A stretch of DNA of 64,000 nucleotides from Sedimentibacter sp. MB31-C6. Its GTDB lineage: Bacteria > Bacillota > Clostridia > Tissierellales > Sedimentibacteraceae. Below the pieces are notes generated by a model that saw nothing but the letters and a program-made list of their open reading frames with translations, searched no databases and was not told the DNA's origin. Made by a program: the position numbers and the translations under genes. The stretch is taken from assembly GCF_035934735.1 (NCBI RefSeq), contig NZ_CP142396.1:744001-808000 (forward strand), read 5' to 3'. Below are positions 51,364-61,255 of the stretch, piece by piece (position 1 is the first letter of the stretch; each line of letters opens with the position of its first letter).

Positions 51364-51384
51364 AGTATATCATAGGGATATACT
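51364..51384. promoter_or_regulatory. Inverted repeat between ispF and the FtsH-like gene
   Basis: AGTATATC-N5-GATATACT, perfect 8-bp arms, about 80 bases upstream of the protease start. No T-run follows, so an operator or promoter element is more likely than a terminator. Confidence 0.35.
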
Positions 51385-51413
51385 TTTGGATATACTCAAT
51401 ATTTAGACTGTTT

Positions 51414-51887
51414 TCAAGCATTTACCAACATGCAAATTGCTTGTGCCCCTATTCCTTCCTCTCTGCCTTCAAATCCTAAACACTCAGTTGTTGTCGCTTT
51501 AATATTAATATTTGATATTTCTGTTTCTAAATCTTCAGCTATATTATTTTGCATTATATCAATATATGGTCTCATCTTAGGTTTTTGAGCAATTATAATA
51601 GAATCTATATTTCCAATTTTGTAATTATTATCTTTCATAATATTGCAAACTTGCCTTAACAAATCTCTGCTATCTGCATCTTTATACTCATTATCCGTAT
51701 CTGGAAATAAAACACCTATGTCACCTTTTCCCATAGCTCCTAAAATACTATCCATTATTGCGTGAATTAAAACATCCGCATCTGAATGCCCATCTAGCCC
51801 TTTATCGTTAGGAATATTAACTCCTCCAATTATAAGGTTCCTTTTTTCTTTCAATACATGTACATCGTATCCTATTCCAATTTTCAT
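51414..51887 (-). CDS. ispF: 2-C-methyl-D-erythritol 2,4-cyclodiphosphate synthase
   Basis: A 157-residue IspF. Zinc ligands are in GYDVHVL and [18 protein letters not shown], with [11 protein letters not shown] and the C-terminal [19 protein letters not shown] following. It makes the cyclic diphosphate of the MEP isoprenoid pathway. ATG 51887 gives the standard length and six-base spacing from AAAGGTG. It lies 12 bases after ispD. Confidence 0.96.
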   Translation of the reverse strand: MKIGIGYDVHVLKEKRNLIIGGVNIPNDKGLDGHSDADVLIHAIMDSILGAMGKGDIGVLFPDTDNEYKDADSRDLLRQVCNIMKDNNYKIGNIDSIIIAQKPKMRPYIDIMQNNIAEDLETEISNINIKATTTECLGFEGREEGIGAQAICMLVNA

Positions 51888-51899
51888 TTTCATCACCTT

Positions 51900-52592
51900 T
51901 TAATATATATTAGAAATAATTTCTGCAATTTGTAGATCAAGAGGTGTAGTAATTTTTATATTTCTTGGCAAACCTTCAACAGCCTTCACCTTATGACCAT
52001 AATATTCTACTAATGATGCATCATCAGTAAAATCAGCATCTTCGGTTACAGCCATTATATAACAATCCCGTATTATTTCAAAATTGAAAGCCTGTGGTGT
52101 TTGTACAGCTTTTAGATATGATCTATTTAATGTTTCATCAACAAAACCATCATCTCCAACTTTTTTTATTGTATCAACTACATCTAATACTGGAACACAA
52201 GCTTTAAAAATACATGCATTTTTTATGCATGTATTAATTAAGTTGTATGATACAAAGGGTCTTACACCATCATGTATCAACAATATATCACAATCTTCAC
52301 CAACTGTTTTTATTCCTTCATATACTGATTCGGTTCTCGATGCACCTCCACTTACAACATGTTTAATTTTTTTATAATCAATTGCTATGTAATCTTTCAC
52401 ATAGTTCACTTCTTCTTTGTTAACAACAAGTACTATTTCATCAACTTCATTACTTTTTTGAAATTTATATATTGTAGTTTCAAGTATAGTTTTCCCTGCT
52501 ATAGTCATATATTGCTTCGGTGTATCGGATCCCATCCTTGTCCCCTTCCCTGCCGCGACTATAACAACAGTTACTTTTTTATTATTGTACAT
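51900..52592 (-). CDS. ispD: 2-C-methyl-D-erythritol 4-phosphate cytidylyltransferase
   Basis: A 230-residue IspD with the nucleotidyltransferase start VVIVAAGKGTRMGSDTPKQY, IHDGVRPFVSYNLI and ALVE-like VTEDADFTDDASLVEYYGH. It acts just before the diphosphocytidyl kinase in the MEP pathway. It pairs with ispF. AAGGGGGCGAAA precedes the ATG. Confidence 0.96.
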   Translation of the reverse strand: MYNNKKVTVVIVAAGKGTRMGSDTPKQYMTIAGKTILETTIYKFQKSNEVDEIVLVVNKEEVNYVKDYIAIDYKKIKHVVSGGASRTESVYEGIKTVGEDCDILLIHDGVRPFVSYNLINTCIKNACIFKACVPVLDVVDTIKKVGDDGFVDETLNRSYLKAVQTPQAFNFEIIRDCYIMAVTEDADFTDDASLVEYYGHKVKAVEGLPRNIKITTPLDLQIAEIISNIY

Positions 52593-52623
52593 TTTCGCCC
52601 CCTTAAAATATATTATTGCATTA

Positions 52624-53448
52624 TTATAAATTATTAAAAAGTTTTTTTATATTTAAGTCTTCTAAAGTTACATGTGGTACTCCTAGCTTTCTTGTTTTTA
52701 TGAATTCACCATGACAATCTGAACCACCTGAAATCATAAGATTATTTTTCTTACAAAATTCTATATATCCTTGAATGTTATTTTCATTATATGGTGAAAA
52801 ACATTCTATTCCATCTATGCCAAGCTCTAGCCAGTATATCAATTCTTCTTCTGGCATATAATTATTCCTATAATGATATGAAGGATGGGCAAGAAATACT
52901 TTACCTCCACTTTTTTTTATAATTTTCATAACTTCTTCTGGATTTTTCAATTCAGCTTTAAGCCCTGATTCACCAACATCCTTTAGGTGAGATAACATAT
53001 CCATATGAATTCCTTTGTCTATCATATAGTTAGCAGATTTCCAGCCGCCTCTTTTTCTATCGTATTCATATTTTTCAAAGTCTTCATAGCAAATATCTTT
53101 ATATTTGTTAGATGCATAATTTTTAATAAATTCTTTATTAGAATCAATTTTGCTTTGATTAGTCCAGTTAATCAAGTTTAATAAGTCTTTGTTTTCAATA
53201 TCAAAATCGTATAAAGTTAAATGATATTCTCTACCCTGATATTCAGATGTTAATTCAACTCCAGGTATATATATTAAATTATCTTTTGGAGTTATTATTT
53301 CCTGCATCTTTTTTGTATTATCAATATTATCATGGTCCGTTATAGAGAATATATTTATTCTATTTTTCTTCAATTCTTCTTTCAGCTCATAAACATCCCA
53401 TGTTCCATCAGAAGCACAGGTATGCATATGCATATCTACTTTTTTCAT
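52624..53448 (-). CDS. PHP-domain metal-dependent phosphoesterase
   Basis: A 274-residue PHP protein, RNase AM/YciV-like. Metal ligands are in VDMHMHTCASDGTW near residue 5, FSITDHDN near 36, HPSYHYRN near 190 and GGSDCHGE near 240. The TrpH/YciV type degrades oligoribonucleotides or 3',5'-bisphosphates from the 5' end. It follows the asparaginase gene by 9 bases in an apparent operon with rluA. Confidence 0.9.
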   Translation of the reverse strand: MKKVDMHMHTCASDGTWDVYELKEELKKNRINIFSITDHDNIDNTKKMQEIITPKDNLIYIPGVELTSEYQGREYHLTLYDFDIENKDLLNLINWTNQSKIDSNKEFIKNYASNKYKDICYEDFEKYEYDRKRGGWKSANYMIDKGIHMDMLSHLKDVGESGLKAELKNPEEVMKIIKKSGGKVFLAHPSYHYRNNYMPEEELIYWLELGIDGIECFSPYNENNIQGYIEFCKKNNLMISGGSDCHGEFIKTRKLGVPHVTLEDLNIKKLFNNL

Positions 53449-53457
53449 TATTACCCC

Positions 53458-54456
53458 TTAAATTAAAATGTCATCATTTATTTTTGTGTAAAATTTATTT
53501 TTAACTATATCAAAATCTTTACTTTCTGACATAATCCACATTAGTTTCGTAATTGTAGCTTCTATAGCCATGTCATAAGCTTGTAGGACCTTATATTTTT
53601 TCAATGCTTTTATACCAACCTCATATATACCCATATCACTACCTTCAAACATAACTTGAGTTGCAACAACTACTATCTTTCCTTTTTCTGTAAGCTCACC
53701 AAGTTTTTCTAGGAAATTTCTTTTATCAAGAAAAGGAAGGCCACCTACTCCATAACTTTCAATTACAACTCCTTCATACTTTTCACCTATATAGTCAAGA
53801 ACATCAGGATCCATACCAGGCGATAACTTCAATAAAAAAATATTTGGATATATATTTTTATTAAATTTTACTTTTTCACTTGTTCCTTCATTTCTTATAT
53901 ATTTTGTAATTCTAGTATCATCTATTATTGCTGCAACAGGAAAATTTATACTTTCAAAAGCACTATAACTTTTTGACTTTATTTTCCTAGCTCTTGTACC
54001 CACTATTGCTTTTCCATCAAATACTATATATACTCCTTTTACATCTTTTTCAGAGGCAAAGCGAAAACTATCTAACAAATTCCTCTTTGCATCAGTTATA
54101 TCAACATTAATAGGTTTTTGTGACCCTGTAATTATAATAGGTTTATCCGAATTTTGAATTAAATAAGAGAGGGCAGCTGAAGTATATGACATTGTATCAG
54201 TTCCATGAGAAATTACGAATCCATCATACTTGTAATAATTCTTCTCTATTACCTCAGTCATTAAAACCCAATATTCCGGTTGTATATTTGTACTATCAAT
54301 ATTTAATATTTGTATAGTATTAACATTGCAAAATTCCTTTATTTCTGGCACATAATTTAATAACTCTTCAGAAGTAATACCAGGTGCTAAACCATCTGTA
54401 GTTTTTTTTGAAGCGATAGTTCCACCTGTTGCAATAAGCAAAATATTTTTTTTCAT
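53458..54456 (-). CDS. ansA: Type I cytoplasmic L-asparaginase
   Basis: A 332-residue asparaginase. The first threonine motif is LIATGGTIAS near residue 8, and the second is VISHGTDTMSYTSAALSYLI near residue 85, with GSQKP ahead of the catalytic lysine. No signal peptide, so it is the cytoplasmic type. ATG 54456 after GAAGGGAAAGTAAT is chosen; the ORF from 54501 adds 15 residues with no ribosome site. Confidence 0.92.
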   Translation of the reverse strand: MKKNILLIATGGTIASKKTTDGLAPGITSEELLNYVPEIKEFCNVNTIQILNIDSTNIQPEYWVLMTEVIEKNYYKYDGFVISHGTDTMSYTSAALSYLIQNSDKPIIITGSQKPINVDITDAKRNLLDSFRFASEKDVKGVYIVFDGKAIVGTRARKIKSKSYSAFESINFPVAAIIDDTRITKYIRNEGTSEKVKFNKNIYPNIFLLKLSPGMDPDVLDYIGEKYEGVVIESYGVGGLPFLDKRNFLEKLGELTEKGKIVVVATQVMFEGSDMGIYEVGIKALKKYKVLQAYDMAIEATITKLMWIMSESKDFDIVKNKFYTKINDDILI

Positions 54457-54501
54457 ATTACTTTCCCTTCTCTCTTTTGAATTCATAATCATATTAATCA
54501 T

Positions 54502-55404
54502 TTATCTTACGAATTTTTCATCAGATAACAACTTTGTCATATCATTTGGCAAAGGACATCTTATATTAATTAACTCTTTAGTTATAGGTTGTTGAAACTT
54601 CATTTCATAACAATGTAGAGCTTGCCTTTCTATTAAAGAACTTTCTTGTCCATACAATGTATCTCCCAATATGGGATGCCCAATATATTTCATATGTACC
54701 CTAATCTGATGTGTTCTACCTGTTTCAAGTTTTAATTTTACTAGCGTATTTGTACCATCAATTAATCTATTTTCAACTTGATAATGTGTAATACACTCTT
54801 TCCCTGATGGGTTCACTACACGAATTATATCATCTGGTTTTAATCTAGCTATAGGTTCATTTATTATATCTTCATCTTTTTCAACTGCGCCTTTAACAAT
54901 AGCATAGTAATATTTATCAACTACATTTGATTTCATTTGATTAGCCAATTCATTGTGAGCATATGGATTTTTAGCTATTATAACGATTCCTGAAGTGTTC
55001 ATATCAAGCCTATTTACTAAACGCACTTTTCTATGAATTCCTTTTTGCTTAAAATAATAAGCTACTCCATTAGCTATAGTATCGTTTTGATGAGATTTTG
55101 TAGGGTGTACAACCATATAGGGAGGTTTATTAACAATAAGTAAATCTGTATCCTCATACAGTATATTAATTTGCATATTTACAGCTTCAAATGATTCTTC
55201 CTCTTCTTCAAATTTTATTGATAAGATATCTCCTCTAAATACAGATTTATTTAATTTGGTTGTATTTCCATTTAAATAAATATTATTAGATAATTCAAGA
55301 CTTTTAGAAAGCCTTTTGGAAAACTTTAAATTTTCCCTCAATATACTCTTTACAGTTTTATCATTTTCCTGTATTGTATAATTAAGAATATTTTCATTTG
55401 TCAT
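54502..55404 (-). CDS. RluA family rRNA/tRNA pseudouridine synthase
   Basis: A 300-residue pseudouridine synthase. The catalytic aspartate is in RLVNRLDMNTSGIVIIAK near residue 130, with HQIRVHMKYIGHPILGDTLY near 240. The N-terminal third resembles an S4-like RNA-binding part. RluD-type sites in 23S rRNA are likely, though the exact target is unclear. AGGAGAATATA precedes the ATG. It is divergent from nadK. Confidence 0.92.
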   Translation of the reverse strand: MTNENILNYTIQENDKTVKSILRENLKFSKRLSKSLELSNNIYLNGNTTKLNKSVFRGDILSIKFEEEEESFEAVNMQINILYEDTDLLIVNKPPYMVVHPTKSHQNDTIANGVAYYFKQKGIHRKVRLVNRLDMNTSGIVIIAKNPYAHNELANQMKSNVVDKYYYAIVKGAVEKDEDIINEPIARLKPDDIIRVVNPSGKECITHYQVENRLIDGTNTLVKLKLETGRTHQIRVHMKYIGHPILGDTLYGQESSLIERQALHCYEMKFQQPITKELINIRCPLPNDMTKLLSDEKFVR

Positions 55405-55478
55405 TATATTCTCCTAAATATTCAAATATTTAATATTAATATAATATAAAAAGTAATATATGTAAAGAGGCTAATATT

Positions 55479-56282
55479 ATGAAAGATAGAATAGTAAATA
55501 TAGCTGCAAACTTAGATAAATATACTTTGGATATAAAAAAAGAACTTATAGAAATTTTACAAAAAAATGGCTATAGCTATTTTGATGGTTTTTACCCAGA
55601 AGGTATATTGAATATTACAATTGGTGGAGATGGCGCATTTCTCCACGGTGTAAGAGATAGCAATTTTTCAGAAATACCTTTTGCAGGAATAAATACTGGT
55701 ACTCTTGGATTTTATCCTGAAATAACTCCAGAGAATCTCGAAAATTTTATTACAGACTTTAAGAATAATAATTACACCATTAATAAAGTAAACCTTATTG
55801 AAAGTGAAATAAATTATGATGGAAACTCAGAAAAAATATTTGCTGTAAATGATATTATACTTAAAAGAAAAGATATGAAAACTATTCATTTAAACGTGTT
55901 TATTGATTCAAACCATTTAGAAACAATTAGTGGAGATGGCTTGATAATTTCTTCTCCAATGGGTAGTTCTGCTTATAATATGTCAGCCGGAGGCAGTTTA
56001 GTTTATCCTTCTTTAAAGACACTGCAAATTACACCATTATCTCCTATTATTTCCAATGCATACAGATGTTTAGACTGTAGTATAATAGTCCCGCCAGAAT
56101 TTGAAATTACAATTTATCCAGAGCGAAAAGATGATTATTTTATAACATTCCTAGCTGATGGTGAAATCTATGAATATGATGGCATAGAATCTGCTCATTT
56201 CCGAACATCCAAAAAAGAAATAAACAGATTGACAACAGGTACATATAATTATTGGAAAGTTATAAAAGAAAAGTTTTTATAA
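55479..56282 (+). CDS. nadK: NAD kinase
   Basis: A 267-residue ATP-NAD kinase. Catalytic GGDG is in TIGGDGAFLHGVRD near residue 50; substrate loops NTGTLGFYPEI near 72 and SPMGSSAYNMSAGGSLVYPS near 165 are present. It makes NADP. Length is standard for Gram-positive enzymes. It is transcribed away from rluA, with a short 74-base gap holding its AT-rich promoter. Confidence 0.94.
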   Translation: MKDRIVNIAANLDKYTLDIKKELIEILQKNGYSYFDGFYPEGILNITIGGDGAFLHGVRDSNFSEIPFAGINTGTLGFYPEITPENLENFITDFKNNNYTINKVNLIESEINYDGNSEKIFAVNDIILKRKDMKTIHLNVFIDSNHLETISGDGLIISSPMGSSAYNMSAGGSLVYPSLKTLQITPLSPIISNAYRCLDCSIIVPPEFEITIYPERKDDYFITFLADGEIYEYDGIESAHFRTSKKEINRLTTGTYNYWKVIKEKFL

Positions 56283-56291
56283 TAAATAAAT

Positions 56292-56352
56292 GTAGGGTAT
56301 GTATTTCATACATACCCTACCCCACTTAACGGCAAGGACGTTCCGTCCTTTG
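56292..56352. repeat. Dispersed palindrome variant plus second small palindrome
   Basis: GTAGGGTATGTATTTCATAC followed by ATACCCTAC is a fully TATGTAT variant of the window-wide palindrome. It is followed after about 11 bases by GCAAGGACGTTCCGTCCTTT, a different hairpin. They lie between convergent nadK and the histidine kinase and could act as a terminator pair. Confidence 0.8.
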
Positions 56353-56363
56353 CAATCCTCGTT

Positions 56364-57635
56364 TTACATTTTCAATGTGAATTTAGTTCCTACATTTATA
56401 GTGCTTTCCACTGTTAAGATATATCTATGACTTTCAGCTATCCATTTTGCTATACTGAGACCTAGTCCCGTTCCACCTTCTCTGTGACGCGCCTTATCAG
56501 CTCTATAAAATCTATCAAATATCCTATTTATATCCTTCTCGCTTATTCCAATTCCTGTATCTTCTACAATTAATATTTTTTTATTTTTTTCAGTAAATAA
56601 ACTTACTTTAATACTACCCTTTTCTGTATACTTTATAGCATTATCTATTAATATAACAATGAGTCTTCTTATTTTATCATAATCAGCTTTGATGATTAAA
56701 TCTTCCTCTATATTCATTTGAAAATCTATATTTTTATTATTTGCAATAACTATCATACTTCCACAAACATTTTCAACAATTTCTGATATAGAAAACTCCA
56801 TCATATCTAGCTTTTCATTGTTAGCATCTGCCTTTGCCAAAATCAATAGATGGTCTATTAATTTAGCCATAACTCGAGTTTCTGAATATGCATTATCAAG
56901 CCATACATCATTTTCTTCTACTGTTCCTTCATCGTCACTTAATACAACATCTAGATTAGTTTGAATAACTGTTAGAGGTGTTCTAAGCTCATGAGAAGCA
57001 TCTGCAACAAATTGTTTTTGTTTAACCCAGGTTTTTTTTACCGGCTTAATAGCCTGACCTGTTAAAATATAGCTAATGCAAAGTAATGCTACCATACCTG
57101 TTAAACCAAATATAAATAACACTGTTCTTAAAAACGACCATAATATATCTTCATTTATTGTGCTAACGTATACTTGAACAACACTTGATTCCTCAGTATC
57201 ATTAAAGTACTTTGTATAAATTCTATAATTAAAATTACCAATCTTTTTCTTTACGTAAGAATCACTTTTTTCTTCCAGAGATAAATCAGCCAGAGTTTTC
57301 AAATTATCAGCTACCCATGTGCTTCCTCCTTCGATATGAACTCTGTCTGCATTTTCATTGTAAATAACATAACATGCATCAAGTCGCTCTTTCCCCATTA
57401 ATATAACATTTGTATTGAGACTTTGATAGAAACTTCTATCTTCGAAAATACTAGTGGTCATAGAAGCATTTCGATATGCATGAATTCTAACTGCTTCTGA
57501 TTTCATTATTTCCTTAGTCCCATCGTCAAAAATCATTCTTGTAAAATTATATATGCCTGTAGCAATAAAAAACATGAAGAATATTAAAATCAATCCCATA
57601 TATGCTGTTAATTTTAAATGAAGCCTTTTAAACAT
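56364..57635 (-). CDS. Two-component sensor histidine kinase
   Basis: A 423-residue membrane kinase. Two helices (about 8-30 and 160-190) enclose an extracellular sensor domain. The phosphoacceptor is in VADASHELRTPLTVIQTN near residue 210, followed by N box ILIDNAIKYTEKG, G1 VEDTGIGIS and G2 GGTGLGLSIAKWI. It lies 1 base after its response regulator, with the ribosome site AGGAGAAATA inside that gene's end. The signal is unknown. Confidence 0.93.
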   Translation of the reverse strand: MFKRLHLKLTAYMGLILIFFMFFIATGIYNFTRMIFDDGTKEIMKSEAVRIHAYRNASMTTSIFEDRSFYQSLNTNVILMGKERLDACYVIYNENADRVHIEGGSTWVADNLKTLADLSLEEKSDSYVKKKIGNFNYRIYTKYFNDTEESSVVQVYVSTINEDILWSFLRTVLFIFGLTGMVALLCISYILTGQAIKPVKKTWVKQKQFVADASHELRTPLTVIQTNLDVVLSDDEGTVEENDVWLDNAYSETRVMAKLIDHLLILAKADANNEKLDMMEFSISEIVENVCGSMIVIANNKNIDFQMNIEEDLIIKADYDKIRRLIVILIDNAIKYTEKGSIKVSLFTEKNKKILIVEDTGIGISEKDINRIFDRFYRADKARHREGGTGLGLSIAKWIAESHRYILTVESTINVGTKFTLKM

Positions 57636-57636
57636 A

Positions 57637-58305
57637 TTATTTCTCCTTAAGCATATATCCTACACCACGTATAGTTTCAATTTTAGCTTTAGTTGACTCA
57701 AGTCTTTTTCTTAAGTGATGAACATAAATCTCTATATTACTTTCCAAAATATCTGCTTCTAAACCCCATATTCTATCAATTATCTGTTCTCTTGTGAATA
57801 CCTGTCTAGGTTTTTTTATAAACATCTCCATAAGCATTGCTTCTTTTAAAGGCAATTTAAATTCTTCATCATCTATATATAAAAGATAGTTTTTAACGTC
57901 ATATTTAACACCTTCGAAATTATATATTTCTCCAATGTATTCCGTATCTTTTCTTCTTGCCAAAGCTTTAACCCTTGCTATAAGCTCCTTTGTTGCAAAA
58001 GGTTTAATCAAGTAATCATCTGCACCAGTTTCAAGTCCATAAACCCTATCATCAACAGTATCTTTCGCAGTAAGCATAATTACTGGTGTCTTGTTTCCAG
58101 CTTTTCTAATTGATTTCAATATTTCTAAACCACTTACTTCTGGTAACATTATATCTAGTACAATTACATCATAAATTTCTTTATTTGCCAGAATCATACC
58201 TTCCTCACCATCATTTGCTATATCAACATCTATCTTTTGTTTTGTAAATAAAAACTTTAATGCTTGTGTAATCTTAACTTCATCTTCTACAATTAATATT
58301 CTCAC
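57637..58305 (-). CDS. OmpR/PhoB-type response regulator
   Basis: A 222-residue regulator. The phosphorylated aspartate is in DVIVLDIMLPEVSG near residue 51, with the conserved Lys in DDYLIKPF near 103. The C-terminal winged helix has TREQIIDRIWGLEADILESN and VHHLRKRL. It is first in the two-gene operon with the kinase. The preceding 58306-58448 gap holds no gene that I can see. Confidence 0.95.
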   Translation of the reverse strand: MRILIVEDEVKITQALKFLFTKQKIDVDIANDGEEGMILANKEIYDVIVLDIMLPEVSGLEILKSIRKAGNKTPVIMLTAKDTVDDRVYGLETGADDYLIKPFATKELIARVKALARRKDTEYIGEIYNFEGVKYDVKNYLLYIDDEEFKLPLKEAMLMEMFIKKPRQVFTREQIIDRIWGLEADILESNIEIYVHHLRKRLESTKAKIETIRGVGYMLKEK

Positions 58306-58448
58306 AACATTCCTCCATTTCTATTGCACCAAAATGATGAGATTCTTCAACAAGCCTCAAAATTACATACAATATTATTAATTCGTTATAACCAATCACA
58401 ATTATATAATAGCGTTATTATCTTAAATTAATATTAATATTTTATTAC

Positions 58449-59372
58449 CTACACGACATATATTGGTTTAGTTCCTTTAGGAATCCAAAATCTTAATGAT
58501 TTATGGGAAATTTCAAAAAATAATTCATTATGTATAGAGCTTTCACCATCGATACATAAGTTAATTGGATTATCGCATTTCATCCTAACAGTTTTACATT
58601 TTTTATATGTTACATACTTTTTAATATTCTCATTCTCTAAATGTTTGCCAATTTTATATTCATTGATTAACCCAAGTATTTTAAATCTAGAAATTTTATC
58701 TATAAAACAAATATCTATAATTCCATCATTTATTATTGCCTTTGGAGCACATTTATAACCACCACCGTAAGAATTTCCATTAGCAATTACTCCAAGCAAA
58801 AATTTTCCGTTAAACTTTATTTTATCATCAACTTCTACTTCTAAATTTTTACCTAGTTTTTTAGTCAGTGAGTATAGTACGGACAAAATATAACACCCTG
58901 TTCCAGTAATAAAGGGGATACTCTTAAATTTATGCATATTAAATGCAGCATCAGCATCAAAACCAATATTACATACTGATGCAGCATATTCATCATTAAC
59001 CTTTATTAAATCTAATTCAACTTTACTTCCTTCAATTTGAGCAATAACATCGTTAAAATTATAGTAATTTTCAAAATTCTTTACATAATCATTTCCCGTA
59101 CCACAAGGAATAATACCTATGTTAACTTGTTCGTAATCTTGTGCTGAATTAATTACGTCATGTAATGTACCATCACCACCACAAGCATATAAAACCATAG
59201 AGACATTTTCTTTGCATTTACTTATTACGTATCTTTTAACATCTTCTTTACTTTTAGTTATATAAATTTCAAAATCAGTTTTTCCATAAAGTTGATTTTC
59301 AATATTTTTAATTATTTCTAACTGATACTTACCCTTTCCTGCCACTGGATTTACAATAAATATATGCTTCAT
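58449..59372 (-). CDS. Diacylglycerol/sphingosine kinase-like lipid kinase (YegS/DgkB type)
   Basis: A 307-residue cytosolic lipid kinase. Nucleotide motifs are NPVAGKGKYQ at the start, CGGDGTLHDVINSA near residue 63 and IPCGTGNDYVKNF near 88. DgkB-type enzymes recycle diacylglycerol from lipoteichoic acid synthesis. ATG 59372 after GGAGAAATTAT is preferred to ATG 59435, whose 21 extra codons cover the upstream intergenic part. Confidence 0.9.
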   Translation of the reverse strand: MKHIFIVNPVAGKGKYQLEIIKNIENQLYGKTDFEIYITKSKEDVKRYVISKCKENVSMVLYACGGDGTLHDVINSAQDYEQVNIGIIPCGTGNDYVKNFENYYNFNDVIAQIEGSKVELDLIKVNDEYAASVCNIGFDADAAFNMHKFKSIPFITGTGCYILSVLYSLTKKLGKNLEVEVDDKIKFNGKFLLGVIANGNSYGGGYKCAPKAIINDGIIDICFIDKISRFKILGLINEYKIGKHLENENIKKYVTYKKCKTVRMKCDNPINLCIDGESSIHNELFFEISHKSLRFWIPKGTKPIYVV

Positions 59373-59445
59373 ATAATTTCTCCATTTTATAAAATTTGAA
59401 GTAATTGCGTACACAATTACTTCACAACATTTCAAAATGTATAAT

Positions 59446-60879
59446 TTAAGAAAAATAATTTTTATTGTTTTTACTAATTAAATTACCATATTCCTCTATT
59501 GGCATTGGCATTGAAAAAATAAACCCTTGAGCCATATCACATCCTATATCTTTAAGAAAATCTGCTTGTAAGTTTGTCTCTACTCCCTCTGAAACTACAT
59601 TTAATTCTAAATTTTTAGCAAGGTTTACTATATTGCTAACAATAACTTGAGTATTGTAATCTTCTATATTATTTAAAAAGGTTTTGTCCAATTTTAGAGT
59701 ATTTATAGGCATTTCTCCCAGTAATCCAAGACTAGAGTATCCAGATCCAAAATCATCCATGGAAATTTTAAAACCACTATTTCTAAAATCCCTCATTATA
59801 GAAAATACTTCATCTACATTTCCAAATACAACTGATTCGGTGATTTCAATTTCTATCAAATTTTCAGGTATATGATATCTTTCCAATATCTCCTTATATT
59901 CTGTTACAAAATTACTGTTAAGAAAGTCAACTCTAGAAACATTTACAGATACAGGAACAACTTTATATTCTAAGTCCAACCAATTCCTCATACTTTTACA
60001 TACATTTTCAAAAACAAATTTATCAAGATTTATAATAAACCCATTTTTCTCAAATATAGGTATAAATCTCTCTGGACTCATAAATCCCAATTTCTTGTTA
60101 TCCCAACGAACTAACGCTTCTGCTCCAGAAATATAACCATCTTTTAAGTTAACTTTTGGTTGTATATATATTTTGAAATCTTCATTTTTTAGAGCTTCAT
60201 GCATATCATATTCAATACTTCTTTCCTCAATGAAACTGTTATTTAAATTTTTATTGTATATAGCATATCCACTACTGCAACTACCCTTAATATCTAGTTT
60301 GGCAACCTTTGCCTTATCTATAGCTAATCTTATATCTTTATCGTTTTCTTCTATAATATATATACCTGTAGTTATAACGGGCTTAATATGATATTTTTTC
60401 CAAATTTCTAAACCTTCCATACTACTTGATATATTACTAATTTTCTTTAATATTTCATTTTTGTCATTATTATATTTCAATAAAACTAAAAAATTATCTG
60501 CATCTGCTTTACCACATACCTCAGATTTTAAAATAATATTTAATAATTTGCCTATGTTTCGAAGTATTTCATCGCCGACTTCATATCCAAAATTATTATT
60601 TATTACAGTAAATTTATCTATATCAAAGTGTGCTAATGCATATTTTTTTCCTTTTTCATTTAATAGAACCTTTTCTGCTTCTATTTGAAAACTGTCTTCA
60701 TTTCTTATATTGGTAATTTTATCAAAGTCATTAATTTTTTTCAAGTCTCTATATTTAACATTTAAATCCTTAAATAATTTAATACCTTTAAAAATAACTA
60801 AACCTAGAACAATATTTATAACAAATATAATGTTTGTCGTAGTTAAAAACTTATCTATTGATGTAATATTAGCCACCAC
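59446..60879 (-). CDS. Membrane GGDEF(degenerate)-EAL cyclic di-GMP phosphodiesterase
   Basis: A 477-residue protein. One N-terminal helix (NIIFVINIVLGLVIFKGIKL) precedes a GGDEF fold whose motif reads GKADADNF, so it should not make c-di-GMP. The EAL domain keeps the catalytic set: AEALVRW near residue 253, VNVSR, EITES, DDFGSGYSSL, KLDKTFL and SEGVET. It should hydrolyse c-di-GMP. The start is uncertain: GTG 60879 partly overlaps AAAGGTGGTGG, and ATT five bases past that site is also possible. Confidence 0.92.
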   Translation of the reverse strand: MVANITSIDKFLTTTNIIFVINIVLGLVIFKGIKLFKDLNVKYRDLKKINDFDKITNIRNEDSFQIEAEKVLLNEKGKKYALAHFDIDKFTVINNNFGYEVGDEILRNIGKLLNIILKSEVCGKADADNFLVLLKYNNDKNEILKKISNISSSMEGLEIWKKYHIKPVITTGIYIIEENDKDIRLAIDKAKVAKLDIKGSCSSGYAIYNKNLNNSFIEERSIEYDMHEALKNEDFKIYIQPKVNLKDGYISGAEALVRWDNKKLGFMSPERFIPIFEKNGFIINLDKFVFENVCKSMRNWLDLEYKVVPVSVNVSRVDFLNSNFVTEYKEILERYHIPENLIEIEITESVVFGNVDEVFSIMRDFRNSGFKISMDDFGSGYSSLGLLGEMPINTLKLDKTFLNNIEDYNTQVIVSNIVNLAKNLELNVVSEGVETNLQADFLKDIGCDMAQGFIFSMPMPIEEYGNLISKNNKNYFS

Positions 60880-60978
60880 CTTTATATAGTCTAAACCTTA
60901 GATAATAATAAATCGCCTATTTCCCATTTTATATATCGACAGTTTTTACTAAAACATTACAAATTCTTCAAAAATAAT

Positions 60979-61255
60979 GTAGGGGACGCATTTTATGCGT
61001 CCCGTGATGTACATGCAATACATACCGACGACATTCAACTATAAACACATTGTATTCGTTCGAGGTACGTACCATTCGGTATGCATACAATGCATACCCT
61101 ACATCCAAATGATATTTTACATTACACGCGTAGGGGACGCATTGAATGCGTCCCCTGATGTACATGCAATGCATACCGACGATATTTCGTTTATAAAACA
61201 CATTGTATTCGTTCGAGGTATGTACCATACAGTATGCATACAATGCATACCCTAC
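60979..61255. repeat. Tandem pair of ~125-bp composite palindromic elements
   Basis: Units at 60979-61102 and 61130-61255. Each starts GTAGGGGACGCATT with its complement, then GATGTACATGCAAT, CATTGTATTCGTTCGAGGTA and ends TACAATGCATACCCTAC. The two units differ at a modest number of positions and are separated by 27 unrelated bases. Ends are inverted copies of each other (GTAGGG...CCCTAC), as in MITE or REPIN elements. The last base triplets abut the chemoreceptor stop codon. Confidence 0.88.

Noticed and set aside
60968-61243. 91-codon minus-strand frame
   Set aside because: It is the translation of the tandem palindromic elements (MYAYCMVHTSNEYNVF-type repeats) with no ribosome site.
60979-61255. 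CRISPR array
   Set aside because: Only two long units with internal palindromes and non-unique spacer; no cas genes or regular short repeats anywhere in the window.
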